DNA of 21,988 bases from Haplomitrium mnioides. Taxonomy: Eukaryota; Marchantiophyta; Haplomitriopsida; Calobryales. Under the pieces are notes generated by a model. The model ran no database searches. It was not told the DNA's origin and worked only from the letters and a program-made list of their open reading frames with translations. How positions within the stretch are numbered: position 1 is the stretch's first letter; each line of letters opens with the position of its first letter. Shown piece by piece: positions 10,203 through 18,059 of the stretch. The translations under genes were made by a program, and so were the position numbers. The DNA is taken from assembly GCA_049999725.1 (NCBI GenBank), contig JBNGIS010033823.1, forward strand, positions 1-21,988. Direction: 5' to 3'.

Positions 10203-11690
10203 ATGGGGGTAGTGCGAAAATCTCAGCACAAACAACTGGTTGTCCAGGAGGAACGCAAATTTTACATAGGCTCTGAATTATTCGAAGAAGTGGAGCAAGC
10301 TATCACCCATCCCCTCATAAACTTCAGCGATACCTTTGCTTGGAGTCATGTGGAACTGAAAGGAGTCCCGAGGGAATTGGGAGAACACATGATTGACTTG
10401 GAACCCATAAATCCATGTAAGAGACAGCGGTAGTATAGAATGAACCCTCGATTCTCCCTGTTGGTGAAGGAGGAGATCGACAAGTTGCAGGAAGTGGATT
10501 TCATCTATTCGGTTTTAAATAGTGAATGGGTGTCTCCGCTAGTGGTGGTGCCCAAGAAAGTCGGGTAGGATGGAGAAAGGAAGATCCGAGTGTGCCAAGA
10601 TTTTTTGAAGCTCAATGAGGCCACAAAGAAGGACCACTACTCGTTGCCATTCATGGACAGAGTGTTGGATTTGGTGGCAGGATGAGAGGTCTACAACTTC
10701 CTGGATGGATATTCCGAGTACAACCAGACCTGGATATGGGAGGAGGATCAGTTAAAGACAACATTCACCATGGAGTGGGGGTTGTTTGCCTTCCGAAGGA
10801 TGCCTTTCGGACTCTGCAATGCATCGGAATCTTTTTAAAGGATGATGATGAACATCTTCCATGATTACATGAGGAAATTCCTGGAGATCTTCATCGACGA
10901 TTTTGTGGGGTATGGGAAGCTTTGCGATCATGAGCGAGATGTGAGGCTCACCTTCCAACACTGCAAGGAGACAGGGCTGAAATTACACCCTGACAAGTGC
11001 TTTTTTGGAGTGAAGGAAGGGATACTCCTTGAGCACTGGATTTCCAATCGAGGCATTGAAGTAGACCAGGAGAAGATTGCCATCTGGATGAATGTATCAT
11101 TTCCCACCAACCTGAAAGAGGTGCAAGGCTTCTTGGGGTGCGTGTGGTACTACAGGAGATTCATCGACCAGTTCGCCTTAGCGGCTCTACCCCTCACCCA
11201 AATGACTAAGGGGGGCAACACATTTGAAGTCACCCCTGAGAGGCTGGCGAGCTTCCTAGAGTTGAAGAGACGATTGGCAAGTGCCCCCGTACTGGTGCCT
11301 CCCAACTGGAGAAAAGAATTTCACGTCATGATTGATGTGTCCGGCTTCTACATCGGGGCGATACTGAGCTAGACAGATGAGAAGGGTAGGGACCATCCGA
11401 TTTACTTTACTAGCAAGCTACTGGCCCCAGCGGAGAAGAATTACTCGGCCACCGATCAAGAAGCCTTGGGAATCATCTATGCCTTGAAGAAATTCAGGCA
11501 TTACCTGTTGCATTACAAGGTGATCTTTCACACTGATCACAATGCTCTCAAGTATATGGTGAATAAGTCTGATGTGAGGGGTCGGATTGCGAGGTGGGTG
11601 CTTCTCCTGTAGAAGTTTGACTTTGAAGTACGGATCAAACCATGAAAGAAGAACAACAATGCCAATTTCTTCTCCTATGTGGATGGACCA
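10203..11690 (+). pseudogene. pol: Reverse transcriptase and RNase H of pol
   Basis: RT copies element RNA into DNA and RNase H removes the RNA strand. Recognisable RT blocks in order are INFSDTFAW, SPLVVVPKK, KIRVCQDFLKLNEATKKDHY, LDGYSEYNQ, FAFRRMPFGLCNA, the catalytic box as FIDDF (usual YxDD), and KEVQGFLGCVWYYRRFI. RNase H follows with IDVSGFYIGAIL (first Asp), DQEALGIIYALKKFRHYL (Glu) and FHTDHNALKYM (Asp). All lie in one frame but carry stops at 10431, 10566, 10683, 10836, 11370, 11610 and 11643. It cannot make a full protein without readthrough. Confidence 0.9.
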
Positions 11691-12455
11691 ATCAACCAAG
11701 AGGAGGTAAATGATGTGTTCTCGGATGAGAATCTGTTCCAAGTTAGAGCTGGAAGGCCCACAGATTATGCTGCCATGATCAAATTCCTCCTTTCCACCCA
11801 AATTCCAAAGGGCAGTAGTAGAGAAGAGGCTACAGTGCTCCTCAGGAGGATGAAACCATACCTTCTAATAAAGGGGGTGTTGCATAAACGAGGCTATGAT
11901 AGAATGATCTGAAGATGCTTGGAGCGGGACCAATCCATGGTGGTGATTAAGGCCTTGTATGGAGAGGAGGCGGAGGACCATTTTGCAGTAGATACGATAA
12001 TAAAGAAAATTGAAGATGCAAGGTACTAGTGGCCCATGCTGCACAAGGATGTGCACTTCTGGGTGAAGAGATGCAACCCTTGCCAGAGGACGGGAAGGCT
12101 AGCAACTAACCAGCATCACCATTTGATCTCAATTATCCTTCTAGCACCCTTTTAAAAATGGGGAATCGATTTCATCAAGCCGATTGCACCATCCACCCGC
12201 AAAGGCAACAAGTACATTCTGTTAGCCATAGATTATGCCATGAAATAGGTGGAGGCCAGAGCAACTCAGAGGGATGATCAAAAGACGGTGGCCGCCTTCT
12301 TATATGAGCATATGTTTTGCCGATTTGGGCCCCCGTTAGAGCTGGTGAGTGACTAGGGTACGCACTTCAAAAATCAGGTAATCAAGGACCTGACCTCAAG
12401 ATACTTGGTCAAGTACCGCCGCACTATGGCTTATCATCTGAAGGCTAACGGGCTA
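11691..12455 (+). pseudogene. pol: Integrase of pol, truncated after the second catalytic Asp
   Basis: Integrase inserts the DNA copy. The frame continues from RNase H. The zinc-binding HHCC domain shows GEEAEDHF, then WPMLHKDVHFW and CNPCQR. The catalytic core shows WGIDFIKPI (first Asp), YILLAIDYAMK, and VSD followed by a stop and GTHFKN (second Asp). Homology stops after AYHLKANG at 12452, so the catalytic Glu and the C-terminal domain are missing. Stops occur at 11910, 12027, 12153, 12246 and 12354. The break coincides with the end of an opposite-strand LTR. Confidence 0.87.
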
Positions 12456-12584
12456 TAACACTACACACCCACATTACACACACAAGTTAGCACAAGTACA
12501 ACACATACAAGTTAGCATAAGAGAAGCGCACAAGAACTTCAAGAACCCACAAGGGAAGAGATGCCAAACAAGGCACTCTCCCTT

Positions 12585-12593
12585 CTTTATATA
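12585..12593 (-). promoter_or_regulatory. TATA box in chromovirus LTR
   Basis: The minus strand reads AGTATATAAAGAAGG here, a good plant TATA box (TATATAAA). It lies downstream of the G-box repeats in the transcription direction, about 130 bp from the LTR end. That leaves room for a short R-U5. Confidence 0.65.
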
Positions 12594-12712
12594 CTTAAAG
12601 AGAAAGCACTTTGCTTACATAGGTGGAGGAACCCCATTGGTTCCTTTTCTATTCTCTTCTAATTGGATCCCTCTTTTCTCTCTCACTCTAATTGGACCAC
12701 CCTTTACTTTTG

Positions 12713-12895
12713 TTCTCCTTCTGCCACGTGTCCTTATCCTTAGAACCTTCCATCTCTTTGGTTCTCCTTCTGCCACGTGTCCTTATTCTTAGAACCTTCC
12801 ATTTCTTTAGTTCTCCTTCTGCCACGTGTCCTTATCTTTAGAACCTTCTCTTTACTTTAATTCTCCTCTTACCACGTGTCTTTATCCTCTTCTAA
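12713..12895 (-). promoter_or_regulatory. Four 49-bp repeats with G-box/ABRE core in U3
   Basis: Four tandem units start near 12713, 12762, 12811 and 12861. Each contains CCACGTGTC. The CACGTG G-boxes sit at 12725, 12774, 12823 and 12873 (spacing 49, 49, 50). Read on either strand they fit the ABA-response core ACGTG(T/G)C in most units. A diverged GCCATGTGTC lies at about 12952. They lie upstream of the LTR TATA box, where U3 enhancers are expected. Binding is inferred from motif knowledge only. Confidence 0.7.
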
Positions 12896-13070
12896 AGTGG
12901 TCTATCTAGACTCCCTCTTTCACTTTAATTCGTTGACTTTCTCTCCTTGTGCCATGTGTCTATCTCTCTATAACATCAATTACTTTTTGCTACTCTAGCT
13001 TAGTAATAGCTTTCTAGACATAGTTGACATTATTTTTAGTTGTGGCTTACTAAAGTTAGTGAACGTTACA

Positions 13071-13085
13071 ATCCTTCCCCCTTTT
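13071..13085 (-). other. Polypurine tract of chromovirus
   Basis: On the minus strand AAAAGGGGGAAGGAT sits immediately before the LTR start TGTAACG. This is the expected plus-strand priming site. The presumed pol stop codon TAA (13084-13086) overlaps its start. Confidence 0.75.
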
Positions 13086-13545
13086 AAGAGGCAAGGTCCT
13101 CATTGCGAGTAAGAGAGTTCTCAAAAGAGTGAACAAGTGCAGATGCATTGGCCAAATTCTCCAAGGGCTCCCAAGTAGCTTCATAAAGAGGTATCCTTTC
13201 CAATGAACCAAGTACTCCACAATCGCACGATGGCCTCGACAACGTGTGCGTTTCTTCAAGAGTTGTTCCACCTCAAATTCCTCATGACCATCAATAAGCT
13301 CAGATGGTGGAGAGGGTTCTTGGTTACAAGTGAAGATGGAAGAGCGAGGGGCAAAAGCACGTAATAAAGAGACATGAAAGACCGGATGAATCTTCATGTG
13401 AGGAGGTAAAACAAGTTGATAGGCCACTTCACCAATACGAGCAGAAATAGCAAATGGTCTAATAAAGCGAGCAGATAGCTTACGAGAGTGAAGCAAAGGA
13501 AGATTGGATGTAGAGAGCCATACTTGGTCACCTATAAATAACCGC
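13071..13545 (-). pseudogene. pol: Integrase C-terminus and chromodomain of a chromovirus, partial
   Basis: Reading right to left, DQVWLSTSNLPL opens the conserved integrase C-terminal segment. It runs through KLSARFIRPF and the family signature IHPVFHVSLLRAF. A chromodomain follows: EEFEVEQLLKKR, then VEYLVHWKGY. After KGY the frame must change by one base near 13190-13193 to read EATWEPLENL, completing the chromodomain, and ends in TAA at 13084. Chromodomains of this group tether integration to marked chromatin. Everything upstream of the integrase C-terminus is absent, so this is a 5'-truncated copy on the strand opposite to the neighbouring pol. Confidence 0.85.
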
Positions 13546-14019
13546 TACTTTGAACCAAGAACCGCTACTGAGTTCCTGTTTCACTTGGTAGTCAAATTTT
13601 TTTTTTCAAAGATTTGTCATTCAAAAACATAAAATTTAAGACTAAAATCTTCTTTTCGAAAAAAAATTGTTTTTTATGAACAAAAAATGCATAGTTTCTA
13701 TTTAGATTATATTTCAAATATTTTTTTTAGAGGTAGTTAAGTTAAGATAACTAAGAGTGAGTGTTGTAATATATACTTAACCCTAGTTTACTATCTAGTT
13801 AGTTAACTTAACCTTAGTTAAGTTTAAGAGGTAGTTAAGTTAAGAGGTAGCAAACATTTTGGTTATTCGAATATTTTGAAAAAACTTGACATTATTGTGA
13901 ATAAATTAAATTCAACAAAAAGAAAATAAAATATATATCTTTCGGTAGAAAAAAACTACATGAAAACACAAATGTCTATTCGGGTAAAGACTTTAAACCT
14001 GACTTTGAGAATCGAAGCC
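13546..14019. other. AT-rich DNA with TTAAGTTAAG-type short repeats
   Basis: No gene is visible. Around 13735-13860 there are repeated short blocks such as GAGGTAGTTAAGTTAAGA and AGTTAACTTAACC, including small inverted pairs. A duplicated ACCGCTACT lies at 13541-13570, next to the truncation point of the chromovirus. Confidence 0.55.
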
Positions 14020-14335
14020 AACAAAGTCTATGCAAGCATAGACTCCAAACCAGAACCGTAAAGCCTATGCACGCATAGACTTCGAACAAGAATCCTAAAT
14101 CCTCTGCGTGCTTAGACTCTGAACAAGAACAACGAAGCCATGCACGCATGGACTTTCAACTAGAATCCCACAGCCAAAACACGCCAAGCGTCTAAAGAAG
14201 AACCGTGCAGCCTATGCAAGCATAGACATTAAACAAGAACCCTTTGACCAACGGTTGTAGGGACTCTGAACAACAACCGTAAAGCTTAAGCGCGCAGGGA
14301 AACTAAACAAGAACTACAAAGCCTTAATGCGCAAA
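14020..14335. repeat. Palindromic-core array, about 36-38-bp period
   Basis: Cores such as CCTATGCACGCATAG recur near 14026, 14064, 14101, 14138, 14211 and 14283, joined by spacers like ACTTCGAACAAGAATC. It lies just beyond the 3' end of the methyltransferase-like gene. Its core matches the array at 128-560, and its spacer (GAACAAGAATCC) is close to the reverse complement of the GGATTC.. GTTC parts there. Confidence 0.8.
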
Positions 14336-14555
14336 GACACTAACAATGTGCAAAGACTCCAAATTATTCTAAGATTAGAAATTGAGTTCAAACCATTCTT
14401 AGACTATCAAAAGGGTCAACTTATTCTTAGGGGCAATAAACCGAATCTTGATGAAAAGACTTGTAGTAGATTGAAAGAGCAACAAGATGAAACTTTTACA
14501 AAAATAAATTTGGAAAAAAAAATTTATTATTGTTGTAAATTGTACAAAGACGTCC

Positions 14556-15173
14556 TTAGACTCTCTTCTCTTCAGGAGGAACTATCTCATCTAAATCTAA
14601 AGACTGAACATCTACAGCCGCTAGAGAATCCTCTCGAGACTATCTAGTCCCCGATATAACTACAGAGTCACCAGAAGTGCTCGCAATACCAGGAGAAATA
14701 GGTTCCTTATGGTACGCAGAAACTATCTGTGACTCAGTCACATTGGATGGCAAGGAAGCCATCTCCAAAACCCTTTGAGGAATATAAATAGGCTGACGTC
14801 TATCATATTCTATGGCGATGCAATTTTGCATCAATTTAAGAGCACAGACAAGGCATGTGCCAGACCTAGAGCAGAGATCAAGAATCCAATCTTGCTCTGT
14901 TGATAGATGGTCAATAAAAAAGTTATACAAAGCTTGCGGTTTCTGATAAACATTCACAAAAGCATCATCTCGTGGATGTTTAAGTTTGGCAAAAACTGCA
15001 GGGCAGCTAAAAACACTCCGCATTAGTTGTTGAGGAAGTCCGATTGCAGAAGAAGCTTGCAAGTTGAAATGGCGCATGCTCCTCTTTCCCTCCTTTGTCC
15101 AATAGCCCACTATCCAGTACTCGTGGGCATGTGCGATTCTATAACCACCAGAATGATGTATATTGTTTTTGTC
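14556..15173 (-). pseudogene. Exon with methyltransferase HE motif and motif I
   Basis: The segment begins after an acceptor (TTTTTGCAAG) and reads HHSGGYRIAHAHEYWIVGYW. The HE is typical of the region between motif IV and the end of beta-class enzymes. It then reads YQKPQALYNFFIDHLS (motif X-like KP), WILDLCSRSGTCLVCAL (motif I, AdoMet-binding, 14882-14856 for LDLCSRSGT) and CIAIEYDRRQ (motif II-like acidic residue). The usual motif I is D-P-F-x-G-S-G-T, so Cys-Ser-Arg replaces the Phe-x-Gly part. A TAG at 14640 is followed in the same frame by about 27 more protein-like codons to a TAA at 14556. The true C-terminus is therefore probably the latter. Confidence 0.75.
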
Positions 15174-15272
15174 CTTGCAAAAAGATAAACAACCATATCA
15201 AATATTGTAACGAAAATGCATGAGAAATAAATAACAAAGAAATCAAAAAATAAAAATGAAAGAACAACTCAC
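15174..15272 (-). other. Short intron in methyltransferase-like gene
   Basis: A 99-bp AT-rich interval starts GTGAGTTG and ends TTTTTGCAAG on the minus strand, as a typical plant intron does. The codon phase does not carry cleanly across it: the protein-like frame downstream is offset by one from that upstream. So either a base was lost or the exact border is a few bases off. Confidence 0.65.
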
Positions 15273-15828
15273 CAGATGTCGTGATCAATTGCACAACAGA
15301 CTTCAGAAAGGGCATCCTCTACGATGCCAAATTGCTGCGAAGAATGTATAATTACAAAGGACCAAAACTCCAAAGTAGTTACTGCCGCAAAAGATAATAC
15401 CATATCGAAAATGTCATCTTTTGAAAACGGCTCCGAATCATCATGCTTACATTCCTTTAGGTTATAACCATAAGGAATATCAGTAATAGCTAATGTGAAA
15501 CACCGAGGTTTCACAAGGCCCTTCAATTGGCTCGCATTGGCCTCCTCGTAGACTTGATAAAATGCCACGTTGAGACCATCCACATAAGATATTAAATCTT
15601 CTTCCTCATCTCTCACAACTCCTTCTATTGTGAGAGATGCAGCACCACTTTGCAGCCATGCTTTCCACTCCTGGCCTTCTGGCAGTGCAGAAGAAAAGCC
15701 GGAGGGTAAGAGACCAACGTCGAAGGCTGGTCTTGTTCTTCAGGGGCTTCCTCGACTCCAAACTTCTTTCTTCTCTTCGCAGCTGCTGTAAGTTTCTTTG
15801 CTAGCTACTGTTTGAAAGCTTTGTCACT
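15273..15828 (-). pseudogene. Exon with methyltransferase catalytic motif IV
   Basis: The exon starts after a strong acceptor (TTTTTTTCAG) and ends at a consensus donor (CTG/GTGAGT). A basic segment, LAKKLTAAAKRRKKFG, is followed by a frame change near 15715 and then FSSALPEGQEWKAWLQSGAA. The catalytic segment reads CFTLAITDIPYGYNL (DIPYG at 15481-15467), matching the (D/N/S)-P-P-(Y/F/W) loop of amino-methyltransferases with Ile at the second position. FWSFVIIHSSQQFG and a short helix-like stretch follow. An in-frame TAG lies at 15805, ten codons from the start of the exon. Motif IV before motif I marks the beta-class order. Confidence 0.75.
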
Positions 15829-16376
15829 CTGAAAAAAATTTTAAAAATAACATTAGAAAACAAAAACATTGAAAGGTTAAAACCATGCGTGCATGGACAT
15901 CGGAGTTTCTGCCTGCGTGAACTTCGAAGTCCAAGTGCGAATGGACTTCAAGTCCATGCGCGTTTCAACTTTGAAGTCCATGCAAGCAAGGACATCGAAG
16001 TCCATGCAAGCAAGGACATCGAAGTCCATGCAAGCATAGACTTCAAAGTTCAGGCGCTCAGGAACTTCGATGTCATTGCGCGCTTGGACATGGAAGTCCA
16101 CGCGCGCAGGGACTTCAAAATCCATGCGCGCATGGACTTCGATATCCTTGCACGTAGGAACTTCCAAGTCGAAGCGCGCAGGGACTTCGAAGTCCATGCG
16201 TGCATGGACTTCGATATCCTTGCGCGTAGGAACTTCCAAGTCGAAGTGCGCTTAGACTTCGATGTCCATGTGCGCATGGACTTCCAAGCCCAAGCGCGCT
16301 TGGACATCGACATAAATTTATAAAAAATGAAATGCAAAAAAAAATGATAAATTAAAGATCCAAAGAAAAGAATTAC
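15829..16376 (-). other. Intron containing the 24-bp palindromic array
   Basis: The donor is GTAATTC after CTTTCG at 16377. The acceptor is TTTTTTTCAG ending at 15829. The join is in phase (codons end and begin cleanly). About 435 of its 548 bp is the palindromic array, and the rest is AT-rich. Confidence 0.65.
15880..16314. repeat. 24-bp palindromic minisatellite, about 18 units
   Basis: Consecutive 24-bp units match a consensus made of GAAGTCCATGCG followed by its own reverse complement, so an average unit is a perfect inverted repeat. Examples of variants are GAAGTCCATGCAAGCAAGGA and GATATCCTTGCGCGTAGGAA. Because the unit is 24 bp (eight codons) and self-complementary, both strands show long open frames with an eight-residue repeat. 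These are not genes. A transcript through it could fold into strong hairpins. Confidence 0.93.
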
Positions 16377-17638
16377 CGAAAGCTTCTCGAAACTCGAATA
16401 AAATGAAGACATCTTCAACTCTTCCGTGTGAAGAGGGTACTCCTCTCTAGCCTCTTCTCAAGAATCGCAAAAAACCTCTAAACAAAAACTCTTCACCATT
16501 ACCGCTAAAACCTTGTGTCTCTCCGCTTCTCGAGACATTTCATCCATCGAAAGCTCTCCAGTTTCCACCCGCTTCAAAATTGATATCTTTACTTTGTCCG
16601 AAAGACCTTGAAGAGACCTCCAAGACGTCCACTTCATATCTTCTATCCTTTGGCCTTAGGCTTCTGGCCTTTCACGAGGTTCTTCTCCCACATTGAAAAA
16701 ATACTCTACTGCAACTCCTAGAGCTCTCCGCTTCTAAATGCCAAATTGAAACTAGTTGTCTTGAGAAGTCACGGTCTTGTCAAGCATGGACTTTGGTTTG
16801 ATCTCCAAGGTTTCTAACACTAGCTCCCTTTTTAATTTTTGGGATGAAACCATCCCACTTTCGACAAAACGTTGATGCTAATATTCAACCTTTTGAATTG
16901 AGATCATCTCAAGCATGTACCTCTGGTCGTAATTGTCATTATAGCAAAAATTTGAGCCTTTGTTGGTGTTAGGCCCACGTACACGTAACAATTGTAGAGC
17001 AACAAGGCTGGATTCTTTGCTCCATATTTCATAATCAACAGCTGCCTTGTTGCAGCACTGTGATTGCCTCCAGCAATCTCGTAGCGATACTTGTAAGGGT
17101 TTTGGATGTCAAACTCTGACTTATCCTTCAGACCACACCTCAGGTCTACAACAACAATGAAGAAAGAATGCGCATATTTGTTTGTCAGCATTCTTTGCGC
17201 CAACAATTCCACAAAATCCTCGTTCAATCTCTGAATTTGGAATGGACCCCAGTTGTCTATTCCAGGCTTTGGCAAATTGAGGTTCTCCAGCCTTATTGTG
17301 ATTGTTTCCTCACGGACTCTGCACCATTGGATTGCAGATTCCCTAATTTTGCTTTTATCTTCCTCAGAAACTGTCTGATGATCAACTTGCTTCCTTTCTT
17401 GAAATGTCCGCAACCCCTTGTGGGATTGCCTCTTCGATCAGGATACAAGAGCTTGAATTGGCGTGGGCTCCTTCTCTAACTCCTCCCCCAAGCTACTTGC
17501 CGTAGGAGAAGAGGNNNNNNNNNNNNNNNNNNNNNNNNNNNNNNNNNNNNNNNNNNNNNNNNNNNNNNNNNNNNNNNNNNNNNNNNNNNNNNNNNNNNNN
17601 NNNNNNNNNNNNNNTTTAGCATTAGATAAAATAATGAC
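16377..17638 (-). pseudogene. Exon with ParB/sulfiredoxin-like domain
   Basis: The acceptor CTTTATGTCAG is followed by VIILSNAK and then a 100-N gap. After the gap the frame reads LGEELEKEPTPIQALVS, stop (17438), SKRQSHKGLRTF. A structured domain contains FFIVVVDLRCGL, YEIAGGNHSAATRQLLIMKY (GGNHSAATRQ at 17071-17042, the position of the ParB G-x-x-R or sulfiredoxin GGCHR box) and VGLTPTKAQIFAI. One base appears lost near 16940, after which DNYDQRYMLEMISIQKVEY continues. Downstream comes a helical region (ILKRVETGELSMDEMSREAE; EEAREEYPLHTEELKM). Stops are at 16878, 16752, 16734, 16656 and 16458. Confidence 0.7.
17515..17614. other. Assembly gap of 100 N inside an exon
   Basis: Exactly 100 N, so the true length is probably unknown. 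It falls inside the exon carrying the ParB-like domain, between VIILSNAK and the residues SSPTASSLGEE. The missing bases matter for the reading frame. Confidence 0.99.
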
Positions 17639-17691
17639 CTGACATAAAGAAAAGCAAGAACGTAGAAAGAAATAGCGTGAATTTAACATTG

Positions 17692-17844
17692 AAGTCCATG
17701 CGCACATGGACTTAAGAGTCCATGCGCATAGGGACTCTCGAGTCTATACGCACATGGACCTGAGAGTCCATACGCGCATGGACCTCAAAGTCCATGTGCG
17801 CCTGGACTCTGAGGTCCATGCATGCATAGACTCTGATGTCCATG
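17692..17844. repeat. Palindromic 24-bp array, left part of a split array
   Basis: About six units of the 24-bp palindromic family, with GACTCTGAG/GAGAGTCC joints in place of the GACTTCGAAGTCC joints at 15880. The same joint variant is found at 21765-21900. The array stops abruptly at GATGTCCATG, where a different sequence beginning TGTTAGTC starts. It lies in the intron upstream of the ParB-like exon. Confidence 0.88.
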
Positions 17845-18028
17845 TGTTAGTCGGGCAAAATTTTCAAAAAAGTGCTTCAAATGTACACAAACAGGGTTCA
17901 AGACATGTTGAGGAGTAAGTAAAAATAAAAGGATAAGGATAAAAAGAAATAAAACTACTCTAATTGTTGAGGGCCAAGCCAAGCCCACTAATTTCCTAAC
18001 TATCTAACTTGGAGGGCAGCTTGCCCTT

Positions 18029-18051
18029 GGGGGGGGGGGGGGGGGGGGGGG
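18029..18051 (+). repeat. Poly-G run of 23
   Basis: An uninterrupted run of 23 G. Such runs can be true slipped-strand tracts but are also a common sequencing or assembly artefact, so the length should not be trusted. Confidence 0.9.
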
Positions 18052-18059
18052 TTTAGCCC

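Larger units (their letters stand above)
12454..13070 (-). mobile_element. 3' LTR of a truncated chromovirus
   Basis: On the minus strand the LTR starts TGTAACG at 13070, directly after a polypurine tract. It ends about 617 bp later at 12454, where the pol of the plus-strand element is interrupted. The far end reads TGTTATA on the minus strand, so the expected terminal CA appears as TA. The start would otherwise be mirrored by a TGTAACA-like sequence. The LTR contains a 49-bp tandem repeat and a TATA box in the expected order for U3. Confidence 0.75.

Noticed and set aside
14327-14647. Plus-strand frame of 106 residues
   Set aside because: It is antisense to the last exon and 3' region of the methyltransferase-like gene, lacks any recognised motif and is low in complexity.
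15880-16314. Possible CRISPR array
   Set aside because: The units are contiguous palindromic minisatellite monomers with no unique spacers, in a plant nuclear context.
15889-16418. Long open frames on both strands with eight-residue repeats (VHARxDFx type)
   Set aside because: They arise because the 24-bp unit is a multiple of three and self-complementary. There is no start context or independent protein support.
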